Source: Larkinella rosea
Lineage (GTDB): Bacteria > Bacteroidota > Bacteroidia > Cytophagales > Spirosomataceae
Length of the DNA stretch: 64,000 nt
Assembly: GCF_003858635.1 (NCBI RefSeq)
Contig: NZ_RQJO01000008.1
Coordinates: 1,364,001-1,428,000 of the forward strand
Direction of reading: 5' to 3'
A program made the translations under genes and the position numbers. The first letter of the stretch is position 1. Each line of letters starts with the position of its first letter. The notes below the pieces were generated by a model. That model was not told the DNA's origin. It ran no database searches and saw nothing but the letters and a program-made list of their open reading frames with translations. Positions 41,584 to 50,966 of this stretch are shown one piece after another.

Positions 41584-42906
41584 ATGAATTTGACTCCGCG
41601 TTTTTCCCTCAGGACCGGGCCGAGAATCAAGGAAATAACCGTTACACCGATTGCCGTGGTCGATCCGCCCTTGCTGAATGCCGCCGGTTTGCATGCGCCC
41701 TACGCCCTCCGCACGATCGTGGAGCTGGTGACGGACGACGGTATTTCGGGCATCAGCGAGATTCCGGGCAACAGCGACATCGATGCGGCTCTGGAGGCTT
41801 CCAAACCGCTGCTGATCGGACGCGATGTGTTTCAACTCAGCGAAATCCGACAGGTGCTGGTCGATCATTTCGGGAAAGACACGGCGGCCCAGCGGGGCGA
41901 TGCGCCCTGGGATCAGCGGAAAATGGTGCATATTTTCAGTTCCATCGAAGTGGCCTGTCTCGATATCATCGGCAAAGTGACGGGCCGCCCGGTGGTCGAT
42001 TTGCTGGGGGGCAAAATGCGTGATCGCGTGCCGTTTTCGGCTTATCTGTTCTATAAATACGAAGGCGCCGGGGGAAAACTGGCGTTCGACATCGACCCGA
42101 ATGCGCAGGGTTGGGCGGCTGCCCGGCAAGCCAGCGCCCTGAATCCGGCCGAGATTGTGGCGCAGGCCCAGGCCATGTGTGCGGAGTTCGGCTTTCAGTC
42201 CATCAAACTCAAAGGCGGTGTTTTTGAACCCCGGCAGGAGGTCGATGCGATGTTTGCCCTCTACGAAGCCTTTGGTCCGAATGTGCCGCTGCGCGTCGAT
42301 CCGAACGCCCTCTGGAAAGTCGAAACCGCCATTCAATACGGCCGGGAAATGGAGCCGATTCTAGAATACCTGGAAGATCCGGTTCGCGGGCAGGCGGCCA
42401 TGGCGGAAGTTCGGAAGGCGATTAAAACCCCGCTGGCGACCAACATGTGCACGACCTCGTTCGAAGATATTCCGACCAGCATTGCGATTGGTTCCGAAGA
42501 TATTATCCTGAGCGATCACCATTTCTGGGGCGGTTTGCGGTCGTCGATGACGCTTTCGGGCATTTGTGAAACCTTCGGTCGCGGGTTGTCGATGCACTCC
42601 AACAGCCATTTGGGCATTTCGCTGGCGGCCATGGTGCACCTCGGCGCGGCCCTGCCGCAGGTTCCGTACGCGCTGGATACCCATTATCCGTGGCAATCGG
42701 ATGAGGTCATTGTCGGCGGGCGGTTTACGTTCGAAGAAGGATCGGTTCTGGTGCCACAGGAACCCGGGCTCGGCGTCGAACTGGATCGCGACGCCCTGGC
42801 CGCTTTGCACCAGAATTACCTGGAATGCGGTTTAAAGAAACGCGACGATGAACCCGAAATGCAGAAAAAACAGCCCGGCTGGAAATTTCAAGCCGTCCGC
42901 TGGTAA
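41584..42906 (+). CDS. Glucarate-dehydratase-like enolase superfamily enzyme
   Basis: 440 residues from ATG 41584, the length of GudD. The capping domain runs to about 130. The barrel carries the acid/base KxK motif in QSIKLKGGVFEPR, metal ligands in LRVDPNALW, LEDPVRG and TNMCTTSFEDI, and the His of DHHFWGG, followed by MHSNSHLGISLAAM, all as in glucarate dehydratase, where the catalytic base pair is Lys and His. Product would be 5-keto-4-deoxy-D-glucarate, the GarL substrate. It ends the catabolic operon; palindrome family A follows immediately. Confidence 0.87.
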   Translation: MNLTPRFSLRTGPRIKEITVTPIAVVDPPLLNAAGLHAPYALRTIVELVTDDGISGISEIPGNSDIDAALEASKPLLIGRDVFQLSEIRQVLVDHFGKDTAAQRGDAPWDQRKMVHIFSSIEVACLDIIGKVTGRPVVDLLGGKMRDRVPFSAYLFYKYEGAGGKLAFDIDPNAQGWAAARQASALNPAEIVAQAQAMCAEFGFQSIKLKGGVFEPRQEVDAMFALYEAFGPNVPLRVDPNALWKVETAIQYGREMEPILEYLEDPVRGQAAMAEVRKAIKTPLATNMCTTSFEDIPTSIAIGSEDIILSDHHFWGGLRSSMTLSGICETFGRGLSMHSNSHLGISLAAMVHLGAALPQVPYALDTHYPWQSDEVIVGGRFTFEEGSVLVPQEPGLGVELDRDALAALHQNYLECGLKKRDDEPEMQKKQPGWKFQAVRW

Positions 42907-43026
42907 CGTACCCACGGACTTTAGTCCGTGTAATCTATGCGACTCAAATGATTCCTCCGTTGTCGCCCGCGACAACGAAAGTAAAAATCGGTTTTTAAAA
43001 AATACGGACTAAAGTCCGTAGGTACG
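42907..43026. repeat. Dispersed palindrome family A, paired copy
   Basis: Arms 42907-42931 and 43002-43026 (CGTACCCACGGACTTTAGT and complement) start at the first base after the stop codon. A smaller hairpin CGTTGTCG-N4-CGACAACG lies in the loop (42959-42978). Confidence 0.88.
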
Positions 43027-43092
43027 AGTTTTCGGTGTCTTTATAAGATAAATACATTCCGTTACACAATTAATCCTGTCGGGGAATGGTTT

Positions 43093-46000
43093 ATGAAGAC
43101 AACGATGACTTATCTCACCTATAAAGCCCGGTTTTGGCTGGGCGTTCTTACTAATTTTCTTCTGCTCCCGGCTGGATTTTGCCAGCCGGACGGGCAAACC
43201 TTCAGTCACCTCGGCGTGGACGACGGTTTGTCGCAAAGCAGCGTGTATGCCATTGCGCAGGACAACCACGGATTCATGTGGTTCGGCACCCGCGACGGAC
43301 TCAACCGCTACGATTCCCGCCGGGTAGCGGTTTACAAAAATCAGACTGGGAATCCGCAGAGTCTGGCGTCCAATACCGTCAACAGTTTGCTGCGGGATAA
43401 ACGGGGGCGGCTTTGGGTCGGTACCACGCGCGGACTGGCTTTGTTTCGGCCGGAAACGGATGATTTTCAGCGGTTTTCGTTTGGTAATTCACAGGATTCG
43501 ACCATTATTAGTCTGGCGGAAGACAGTCGCGGACACATCTGGGTCGGCACCTTACACGGTTTGTACCGACTCCGAACTGAAAAACCATACTGGTTTGAGC
43601 GACTCGCCGAGTTGACCCAAAACCGCCTGGATCTCAAAAACCAGCACGTCCGAACCCTCTACGAAGACCGCGAGCGCAACCTCTGGGTGGGCACAACCGG
43701 CGGATTGGTGCAACTCCGGCCAATGCCTTCGGGAAAATTTCAACTGACCCCTTATTTTCTGGAACCGGCGGATTCGAAATTCCACAACGCCTTCAACGGC
43801 ATCAACGCCATTGCCGAAGACCGGGCCGGGCGCTTGTGGCTCGGCACCGAGCGGCACGGTATTGCGCTGTTCGACAGTAAGTTGGGCCGGGTAACCTCGT
43901 GGACGGCGGCCACCGGTTTAGACCTCAAAACGCAAACCATCCGAACGATTCAGGCCGACGGAAAAAGCAATTTCTGGATTGGCACCATGTCCGGTTTGTA
44001 CATTGTGGCACAGGATGGCAGCCGGTTTCGGGCCTTGACCAACCAGCCCACGGACCCCGGTTCGCTGAGCGATAATTCCGTTCGGTCGGTTTTTCGGGAC
44101 CGCGACGGCTCGGTCTGGGTTGGTTCCTATTACGGGGGCGTCGATCTGTACAGCCCGCTGGCCCGGCAGTTTGGTTCGTACCGGCCCATGGGCGAAAAAG
44201 GCGGCATGCCGTTTAAGATTGCAGGACCGATGTTGCCCGCCAACGCATCGAATCAGCGCTGGCTCGGCACCGAAGACCGGGGGCTTTTTTTGCTGAATGC
44301 CGATAAAACCGTTGCCCGGCACTATGTCCATAATCCAAAAAATAGCCAATCTCTTTCGAATGATAAAGTAAAATGCCTGCTGGCCGACGGAACAACCGGT
44401 TTGTGGGTCGGAACGCTTCAGGGACTGAATTACCTGGACTTACGTCGCCAAACCATTACGCGGTATTTGCACGAACCCAACAACCCGAACTCGCTGCCGA
44501 ATGATCGGATTTATGACCTGAAACGGGATGCGGACGGAACGCTGTGGGTAGTTACCAATCTGGGCGGTTTATGCCGATTCGAGCCGAAAACGCAGTCGTT
44601 TATTCAATTGGGCCATCGATCAGAACAGAAAAACTCGCTCAGTTCCAACAACGCCATGAGCTTGCTTATCGACAGCCAGCAACAATTGTGGGTAGGAACA
44701 ACGAACGGATTAAACCGGAAATTACCGAATGAGGACGGTTTTGTTCACTTTTTTCATGACGACCAAAACCCCGCTTCGATCAGCAACAGCCACGTTACCT
44801 GCTTTCTGGAAGACCGCCAGCGTCGGCTCTGGGTTGGCACGCGCGACGGCGGATTGAATCTATTGCTGCCCGACCAACGTTCGTTTCGGCACTACACAAT
44901 GGCGCAGGGGTTGCCCAGCAACACGGTTTTTGGAATCCGCGAAGATCGTCAGGGGCGCTTGTGGATCAGCACGGACAACGGCCTGGCACAGCTCGATCCG
45001 GTTCAGTCGAAAATCGTTTCGTACAATAAACACGACGGTTTGGTGTCCAAAGAATTTACATCCAATTCAACGTATCAGGATGCGAGCGGTTATTTTTACT
45101 TTGGCGGCTACAACGGAATTGTTCAATTTCACCCGGACAGCATTCGCCGGAATACGACCCCGCCCCGGCTGGCTTTTACCCAGCTGCGGCTATTCAACGA
45201 ACCGGTTACCGGTCTTTCTTCCGAGGGCATCGACTACGAGCGCGGGCTGACATTGACGCACCGGCAGAATGTGTTTTCGCTCGATTTTGCGGCTTTCAAC
45301 TACATCAATTCCTCCAAAAACCGCTACGCGTATCAGTTACGTGGTTTCGACGATGGCTGGAATTACGTCAGCGAACCGCGGGCGATGTACATGAATCTGG
45401 CACCGGGCGAGTATGTTCTGCGGGTGAACGGTGCCAACAACGACGGCGTCTGGAACCCGAAACCGCTGGAACTGAAAATTACCGTGTTGCCACCCATCTG
45501 GAAAACCGGCTGGGCGTATTTGCTGTATGCGCTGACATTCATTGGGTTACTGGCACTCTGGTCGCGGTTTAATCGGAACCGCTTGCGCCTGGCGCACGAG
45601 CTGGAGGTCGAACAGAACGAGAAAAACCGGCAGCAGGAACTGCACCAGACCAAGCTGAATTTCTTTACCGAAATTGCCCACGAAATCCGGACGCCCTTGA
45701 CGTTGGTGATGGGCCCGATTGAGGTATTGAGCACCCACAAGCCAAATGATGCCTTTCTCCAGAAACAACTGGCGATCATGCGCGGCAGCACCGACCGGCT
45801 GTTGCGGCTATTGAACCAGCTTTTGGATTTTCGGAAACACGAAACCGGTCATAGTCAGTTGCAGAAACGGGAAACCGATCTGGTGGCTTTTCTGGAAAAA
45901 ATCACGGCTTCCTTCCTGGAACACGCCCGCTCGCGGCAAGTTACGTTGCTGACTGAATCGGAAGTAACAAAACTGCCGGTCTGGATCGACGCCGGAGAAA

Positions 46001-47262
46001 TGGAGAAAGTCGTATACAACCTGTTGCTGAACGCGTTCAAATTTACCCCGGCGGGTGGCACGATTTCGGTTCGGGTCCAACAGGATTTTGGCGAGTCAGA
46101 TGCTGAAAATAAGGCGGTTATCACCGTCGGGGATACGGGCAGCGGAATTCCGGCGGACGAACTGGACCCGATTTTCAACCCGTTTTATCAGGTCAATCCG
46201 TCCAGAAAGCGCGATTCCGGTTTTGGGTTAGGATTGGCACTGAGTAAAAGTATTGTCGAACAGCATCAGGGGCAAATCACCGTTGAAAGCCGGGAGTCGG
46301 TTTTGCAAATGGCTGGTTTTACACGGTTTACCATTACACTGCCCGCCCTTCCGCCCGATTGTTCCGAAGCGGTTCCGTCCGGTTTGTCGACCGAAATCGA
46401 GTTTCCATCAGGTCACCCAACGGCTTTGACTAAACCCGCCGACGAATGGGTGGAAAAAGAAGAAGAGGGATCGGTTTCCGGGAAAACGCTCATTCTGGTG
46501 GTGGAAGATCAGGACGATATTCGGGCGTATATCCGGGATCTGTTTGCCGAAACCGCGCAGGTGATCGAGGCCGCCGACGGAGCCGTTGCCTGGGAAAAAG
46601 CCGCGCAATTATTGCCGGATCTGATCATTACCGACGTCGCCATGCCGAAAATGGACGGTTTTGCGCTGACGAACCGCATCAAGTCCGACCCGCGAACCAG
46701 CCACATTCCGGTGATTATGCTGACGGCAAAAGGCACGACGGACGATCAGTTGACGGGCTTGCAAACCGGTGCAGACGACTACGTGACCAAACCGTTTCAT
46801 CCGGTTTTGCTGCAGGCCCGCGTTCGCAATCTGCTGTTGCTCCGGGAACAATTGAAAGCGAAATACCACCGGATCGTTACGCTGCAACCCCAGGAGCAGC
46901 AACTGGATCACCCGGACGATAAATTTCTGAACCAACTGATGTCCGTGCTGAACGCCAACCTCAGCAACGCCGATTTTAATGTAACCAGTCTGGTCGGTGA
47001 AATGGGCATGAGCCGACCGGTTTTGTTTCGAAAAGTGAAGATGCTGACCGGTTTGTCGGTAATTGATTTATTGCGTACGACACGACTGAAAAAGGCGGAA
47101 ATCCTGTTGAAACAAAAGAAAGCCAGTGTGTCCGAAATCGCCTTTGCCGTCGGATTTGGCGATCCCCGGTATTTCAGCCGCGCTTTCCGCGCGCAGTTTG
47201 GCGTGACTCCGACGGAGTATGCCAGTCGGTGTGCGGAAGTGGCTGAGGTGGGCGTGCACTGA
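43093..47262 (+). CDS. Hybrid two-component system regulator (HTCS)
   Basis: 1389 residues in one chain. A signal segment (to about 32) precedes about 14 Reg_prop beta-propeller repeats (e.g. GLSQSSVYAIAQDNHGFMWFGT), a Y_Y_Y domain (about 735-805), and a membrane helix (about 812-832). The cytoplasmic part has a histidine kinase (phospho-acceptor His863 in EIAHEIRTPL; N box YNLLLNAFKF), a receiver domain with Asp1181 (LIITDVAMPKMDGF), and an AraC helix-turn-helix (about 1285-1385). HTCS proteins sense glycan breakdown products in the periplasm and activate SusC/SusD loci. Candidate targets are this locus and the susC promoter at 53896-53951. Confidence 0.95.
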   Translation: MKTTMTYLTYKARFWLGVLTNFLLLPAGFCQPDGQTFSHLGVDDGLSQSSVYAIAQDNHGFMWFGTRDGLNRYDSRRVAVYKNQTGNPQSLASNTVNSLLRDKRGRLWVGTTRGLALFRPETDDFQRFSFGNSQDSTIISLAEDSRGHIWVGTLHGLYRLRTEKPYWFERLAELTQNRLDLKNQHVRTLYEDRERNLWVGTTGGLVQLRPMPSGKFQLTPYFLEPADSKFHNAFNGINAIAEDRAGRLWLGTERHGIALFDSKLGRVTSWTAATGLDLKTQTIRTIQADGKSNFWIGTMSGLYIVAQDGSRFRALTNQPTDPGSLSDNSVRSVFRDRDGSVWVGSYYGGVDLYSPLARQFGSYRPMGEKGGMPFKIAGPMLPANASNQRWLGTEDRGLFLLNADKTVARHYVHNPKNSQSLSNDKVKCLLADGTTGLWVGTLQGLNYLDLRRQTITRYLHEPNNPNSLPNDRIYDLKRDADGTLWVVTNLGGLCRFEPKTQSFIQLGHRSEQKNSLSSNNAMSLLIDSQQQLWVGTTNGLNRKLPNEDGFVHFFHDDQNPASISNSHVTCFLEDRQRRLWVGTRDGGLNLLLPDQRSFRHYTMAQGLPSNTVFGIREDRQGRLWISTDNGLAQLDPVQSKIVSYNKHDGLVSKEFTSNSTYQDASGYFYFGGYNGIVQFHPDSIRRNTTPPRLAFTQLRLFNEPVTGLSSEGIDYERGLTLTHRQNVFSLDFAAFNYINSSKNRYAYQLRGFDDGWNYVSEPRAMYMNLAPGEYVLRVNGANNDGVWNPKPLELKITVLPPIWKTGWAYLLYALTFIGLLALWSRFNRNRLRLAHELEVEQNEKNRQQELHQTKLNFFTEIAHEIRTPLTLVMGPIEVLSTHKPNDAFLQKQLAIMRGSTDRLLRLLNQLLDFRKHETGHSQLQKRETDLVAFLEKITASFLEHARSRQVTLLTESEVTKLPVWIDAGEMEKVVYNLLLNAFKFTPAGGTISVRVQQDFGESDAENKAVITVGDTGSGIPADELDPIFNPFYQVNPSRKRDSGFGLGLALSKSIVEQHQGQITVESRESVLQMAGFTRFTITLPALPPDCSEAVPSGLSTEIEFPSGHPTALTKPADEWVEKEEEGSVSGKTLILVVEDQDDIRAYIRDLFAETAQVIEAADGAVAWEKAAQLLPDLIITDVAMPKMDGFALTNRIKSDPRTSHIPVIMLTAKGTTDDQLTGLQTGADDYVTKPFHPVLLQARVRNLLLLREQLKAKYHRIVTLQPQEQQLDHPDDKFLNQLMSVLNANLSNADFNVTSLVGEMGMSRPVLFRKVKMLTGLSVIDLLRTTRLKKAEILLKQKKASVSEIAFAVGFGDPRYFSRAFRAQFGVTPTEYASRCAEVAEVGVH

Positions 47263-47350
47263 ACTAATTTTTCATAGAAAACCGATGACGTAGCCGAATT
47301 CAACCCGAAGCGGTTTTTAACTTCAACGCTACCAAGCGACAGTAAACAAA

Positions 47351-47848
47351 ATGGACTATTATTTTAAAACGATGGCGTCGCCGGTGGGTGAATTGAAGCT
47401 GGTAGCAAGTGACAACGGCTTGGCCGCCGTGCTCTGGGAAAATGACGATCCGCGTCGCGTTCCGATCAACGCAACGATTGACGATCCCACGCATCCGGTT
47501 TTACTCGAAGCCGAACAACAATTGAACGACTATTTTGCCGGAAAACGAACCACATTTTCCTTTCAGCTGGATTTTGTTGGAACCGAATTTCAGAAGAAAG
47601 TCTGGCAGGCCCTGTTGACGATTCCCTTTGGCGAAACACGGAGCTACGGCGAGATTGCCCGCCAAATCGGGGATATCAAAGCCGTTCGGGCGGTGGGCGC
47701 GGCCAATGGAAAAAATCCCATTTCGATCATTGCGCCCTGCCACCGCGTCATTGGTTCGACCGGTAAATTGACCGGTTTTGCGGGTGGTCTGGCAGCTAAA
47801 GCGTATCTGCTTAAACTGGAAAACCGCCAGATGGAGCTGGCGTTTTAA
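47351..47848 (+). CDS. ogt: Methylated-DNA--protein-cysteine methyltransferase
   Basis: 165 residues. The active site is APCHRVIG with Cys130, preceded by the DNA-binding helix RSYGEIARQIG and AVRAVGAANGKNP. The N-terminal about 80 residues form the usual short ribonuclease-H-like domain. The enzyme repairs O6-methylguanine by taking the alkyl group onto Cys130, once per molecule. Length and layout are of the Ogt/MGMT type with no Ada regulator domain. Monocistronic, with no link to the neighbouring sugar genes. Confidence 0.92.
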   Translation: MDYYFKTMASPVGELKLVASDNGLAAVLWENDDPRRVPINATIDDPTHPVLLEAEQQLNDYFAGKRTTFSFQLDFVGTEFQKKVWQALLTIPFGETRSYGEIARQIGDIKAVRAVGAANGKNPISIIAPCHRVIGSTGKLTGFAGGLAAKAYLLKLENRQMELAF

Positions 47849-47908
47849 TTAGGGTAGTCATTCACTGAAAACATAATGGGCTGAACTGATAAGGGAAAGG
47901 CGGTTTTA

Positions 47909-48068
47909 AGTCCCGTAGGGACGAAATATTTGTAGAATACAACGATCTCCAACCGGTTCCGGCCTGCCTTTAGGGCCGCAATCTCATGCTAAAATTGCGC
48001 ACCCAAAGGCACGCGCCTGTACGCGCAAAATGACTTTACTGCTACAAACATTTCGTCCCTACGGGACT
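47909..48068. repeat. MITE-like element, family C
   Basis: Outer arms 47909-47935 and 48042-48068 pair over 27 nt (GTAGGGACGAAATATTTGTAG with a few changes). A second inverted pair is nested (47966-47982 with 47994-48010), and a short GCGC/GCGC hairpin follows. The total of 160 nt fills most of the 377-nt gap between ogt and the next gene. The copy at 52296 shares the arm words. Confidence 0.85.
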
Positions 48069-48225
48069 GAAACCCGCATTGAGTTATTTCGTAACGTGTT
48101 TGGAAAGTGTTTCGGTTTTTTATGGACCCTTTCAATAAGAAAAACAACTCCCGGTGCAACAGCTTCTCATTCTGGTAACGAAAAACTAGTTTCTTAGTTA
48201 AATTGCGCAACCAAAAGGAAACGTT

Positions 48226-49179
48226 ATGCGATTTACACTACTGGTTCTTGCCTTTCTCTATCAGTCACTTACGTATGCGCAAACGTACAAGTCGCTCATC
48301 AGCGAAGCCGAAAAGAAGTACAACGAAAAAGCCTATCCGAGGTCGGTCGAGCTGTATCAGCGGGCGTTCAAACTTGAACAGAAAAACCGGGCCGATTTCT
48401 ACAACGCGGCTTGCTCGGCGGCATTGATGAAAGATACAAAACTGGCTTTCAATTGGCTAAACCGGGCGATTGAAAAGGGCTACATCAACATCCGGCATAT
48501 GAAAACGGATTCCGATCTGAACATCCTGCACGGACGCACGGAATGGAACGAACTGGTGGCCCGCTTGCAAACCAAAGTGGATAAAATTGAAGCGAATTAT
48601 GATAAGCCGTTGCAAGCCAGACTTTTAGCAATTTATGACGATGATCAGAAATACCGCAAACAGATCGATTCCGTGAGTCAAAAATATGGTTTCGATTCCA
48701 GGGAAATGAAAAGCCACTGGAAAACCATCGGCCAGAAGGATAGCATCAATCTGGTTCAGGTCAAAGCGATTCTGGATGAATACGGCTGGTTGGGTGAAGA
48801 CAAAGTGGGTTCTCAGGCCAACATGACGCTGTTTCTGGTGATCCAGCACGCGGATCTGGCGACGCAGCAAAAATACCTTCCGCTGATGCGCGAAGCCGTA
48901 AAAGCCAAAAAGGCCGAACCCAGTTCGCTGGCGATGCTGGAAGACCGGGTGGCGCTGGGCGAGGGACGACGGCAAACCTACGGCAGCCAGATCGGGCAGG
49001 ACCCCGACGGCAAAGCGTATGTGCTGCCGTTGAACGATCCGGACAATGTCGATAAACGCCGGGCCGAAGTCGGCTTGCCACCCTTGGCCGATTACGTAAA
49101 ATATTGGGACCTGAAGTGGGATGTGGCCGACTACAAAAAACGACTTCCCGAATACGAAAAGAAAACCGAAATTAAGTAG
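48226..49179 (+). CDS. DUF6624 protein with short TPR-like N-terminus
   Basis: 317 residues. Signal peptide (to about 18, LSQ-type end QSLTYAQT). Residues about 20-105 look like two TPR-type helix pairs (AYPRSVELYQRAFKLEQKNRADFYNAACSA read across repeats). The C-terminal about 180 residues match DUF6624: YGWLGEDKVGSQANMTLFLVIQHAD, YLPLMREAVKAK, ALLEDRVALGEG-like SLAMLEDRVALGEGRRQTYGSQ, and WDVADYKKRL-type end. Pfam gives no function. Ten nt separate it from the convergent esterase gene. Confidence 0.82.
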   Translation: MRFTLLVLAFLYQSLTYAQTYKSLISEAEKKYNEKAYPRSVELYQRAFKLEQKNRADFYNAACSAALMKDTKLAFNWLNRAIEKGYINIRHMKTDSDLNILHGRTEWNELVARLQTKVDKIEANYDKPLQARLLAIYDDDQKYRKQIDSVSQKYGFDSREMKSHWKTIGQKDSINLVQVKAILDEYGWLGEDKVGSQANMTLFLVIQHADLATQQKYLPLMREAVKAKKAEPSSLAMLEDRVALGEGRRQTYGSQIGQDPDGKAYVLPLNDPDNVDKRRAEVGLPPLADYVKYWDLKWDVADYKKRLPEYEKKTEIK

Positions 49180-49188
49180 CGGGTTTGC

Positions 49189-50895
49189 TTAGTTAATGTT
49201 GAACGTCAGGCGGTTTACCCACACGGCCTGATGATCCGTTTCCCGCTCATATTCGTTCAGCATAAAGGGTTTGTCCATTTTTACGCGGGCATTAAATACG
49301 GTTTTGTTGTTAACCATCACTTTGACGGGACGACTCAAGTCAACCATTTCGGGCGACAAATAAACCGTAACTGATCCGGCACATGACGTCTTGATAATGA
49401 ACTGGTTCTGGCTGTACGTGGCCGAAACCGCCCCCGATTTGCGGGGAAAAACGAAGGCTTGCGACGTGCTGTCTTTGACAATGGCCGGATCATACACATC
49501 ACGCCAGCCACTTACTTGAAAATGAACAGGTTGATGCCATTCCGCCCTTGATGCCAGCGTGTCTAGTGTGGTAATTTCAATCCAGTCGCAGCGCCCGTGC
49601 GTTTGATCGTCGCATTCCCAATACAATTGGTGTTGAAACGGATTGCGCTTTTTGGTCAGCATGTCGGCAAAAAGCTGGCGGTAAATAGCACGGGTGGCGG
49701 TATCTTTCGCGTTGACCAAATAACCATGCGTTCGATGGCCTTCCACTTCGACATTCTGCCAGTTGATCTGCCATTTTTTAGCAACATCCACCAACGAACG
49801 ATGCCCTTCGAACGGGAAATAATAATCGTAATCCGTCGCGACGTTGTAAAAAGAGCGGTTTTGGGCATTCCTGAAGAAGGTTCCTCCGGTTCGGACCTGC
49901 GGGCGGTTGTTGATTCCGGAGAAACCGGCGAACAAACCGGGTTGCTTCAGCAGGTACGAAAACGCGCCGGTGGCACCGTTCGAATGGCCGGTTACGTAGA
50001 CGCGACTATCGTCGATGTTGTACATCTTTTTGACTTCCCGAATCACTTCCGGCACGATGTCGAAACCGTCGTCCGGCATCATCCAGTTGTAACGCCGGGT
50101 GCTGTACGGAAAAACCGCAATTAATCCCGACTCGCTGGCCTGATTCATAAACGATTGCCCGAAAAAGGTATGGGTCGTATCGGCGACGTCAGGGAAAGAG
50201 CGCTGTTGTCCCACGGCGCCGTGCAAAACCACGACCATGGGATAGTCTTTCTGTCCGTCAAAATGGGCCGGTAATTGAATGAAATACGGGACTTCTACGG
50301 AATCGGCAAACGACAGCCAGTCCAGTTGGTACCGACCGGGCAGTGGGTTCGGACGCGGGGAAGGGGGCTGGCGAAGTTGTTGATAAAGCGCCGATGCCGA
50401 CGGGATTTTAGCCAATGTGGTCAATTCTTCGCGGGCTTTCGCAAGCAATTCTTTCTGGAGCTGACGAAACGGCAAACTGGTCTTGATTCGATGCTGCCGT
50501 TCCCGTTCTTTCGCTTCGTTTACTTTCCCCATAAAAACCGCCCAGCGGGGATCCGACCGAAGCCAGTCGAAACTTTTGTTACCATAAGGCCCTTTGGTAA
50601 AAATATCGGAATCAACCACCTGATTGAGGTAGTAGAAAGTGAGGTCGGCATTTTTGTCGCGGCTGGCGAAATCGGCCGCGTTCAGGTAGCGCCAGTATTT
50701 ATCTTCGGGATTGGCTTCTCCGGCTTTCAACGCCCACTCGATGGCGGCTTTCCAGTTTTGCCGCCCCATATTGGCTCCCATACTGTCTACCGCGGGGTTG
50801 CGCGATTGGGCAAGTCCGGAGAGAAAAGACAAAAGGAAAAGCAGGAGCCAGCCAAGCGACTGAAATCCGGTTCGAAACGTAGTAGAGTTGCTCAT
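49189..50895 (-). CDS. Secreted alpha/beta-hydrolase esterase (PHB depolymerase/feruloyl-esterase-like)
   Basis: 568 residues from ATG 50895. A signal peptide (WLLLFLLSFLSGLAQS) ends near residue 31. About 100 residues of helical repeat follow, then an alpha/beta hydrolase (about 180-420) with VVVLHGAVGQQRSF (oxyanion side), VYVTGHSNGATGAF (nucleophile Ser, near 300) and a catalytic His in the EGHRTHGY region. The C-terminal part looks like a beta-sandwich. Such enzymes remove acyl or feruloyl groups from cell-wall polysaccharides. It is 71 nt from the GH88 gene, same strand, so it likely trims esters from the same glycan. Confidence 0.83.
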   Translation of the reverse strand: MSNSTTFRTGFQSLGWLLLFLLSFLSGLAQSRNPAVDSMGANMGRQNWKAAIEWALKAGEANPEDKYWRYLNAADFASRDKNADLTFYYLNQVVDSDIFTKGPYGNKSFDWLRSDPRWAVFMGKVNEAKERERQHRIKTSLPFRQLQKELLAKAREELTTLAKIPSASALYQQLRQPPSPRPNPLPGRYQLDWLSFADSVEVPYFIQLPAHFDGQKDYPMVVVLHGAVGQQRSFPDVADTTHTFFGQSFMNQASESGLIAVFPYSTRRYNWMMPDDGFDIVPEVIREVKKMYNIDDSRVYVTGHSNGATGAFSYLLKQPGLFAGFSGINNRPQVRTGGTFFRNAQNRSFYNVATDYDYYFPFEGHRSLVDVAKKWQINWQNVEVEGHRTHGYLVNAKDTATRAIYRQLFADMLTKKRNPFQHQLYWECDDQTHGRCDWIEITTLDTLASRAEWHQPVHFQVSGWRDVYDPAIVKDSTSQAFVFPRKSGAVSATYSQNQFIIKTSCAGSVTVYLSPEMVDLSRPVKVMVNNKTVFNARVKMDKPFMLNEYERETDHQAVWVNRLTFNIN

Positions 50896-50966
50896 GTTCG
50901 GGTCAGGAATATGAGCCAAAGAGGGAGTGAACGGGTTCCGCGTTGCATGATCAGGTAATCATTATT

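Noticed and set aside
47909-48068. Structured element as a ncRNA gene or riboswitch
   Set aside because: A second copy with a different core and the terminal inverted repeats fit a mobile repeat; I recognise no riboswitch core.
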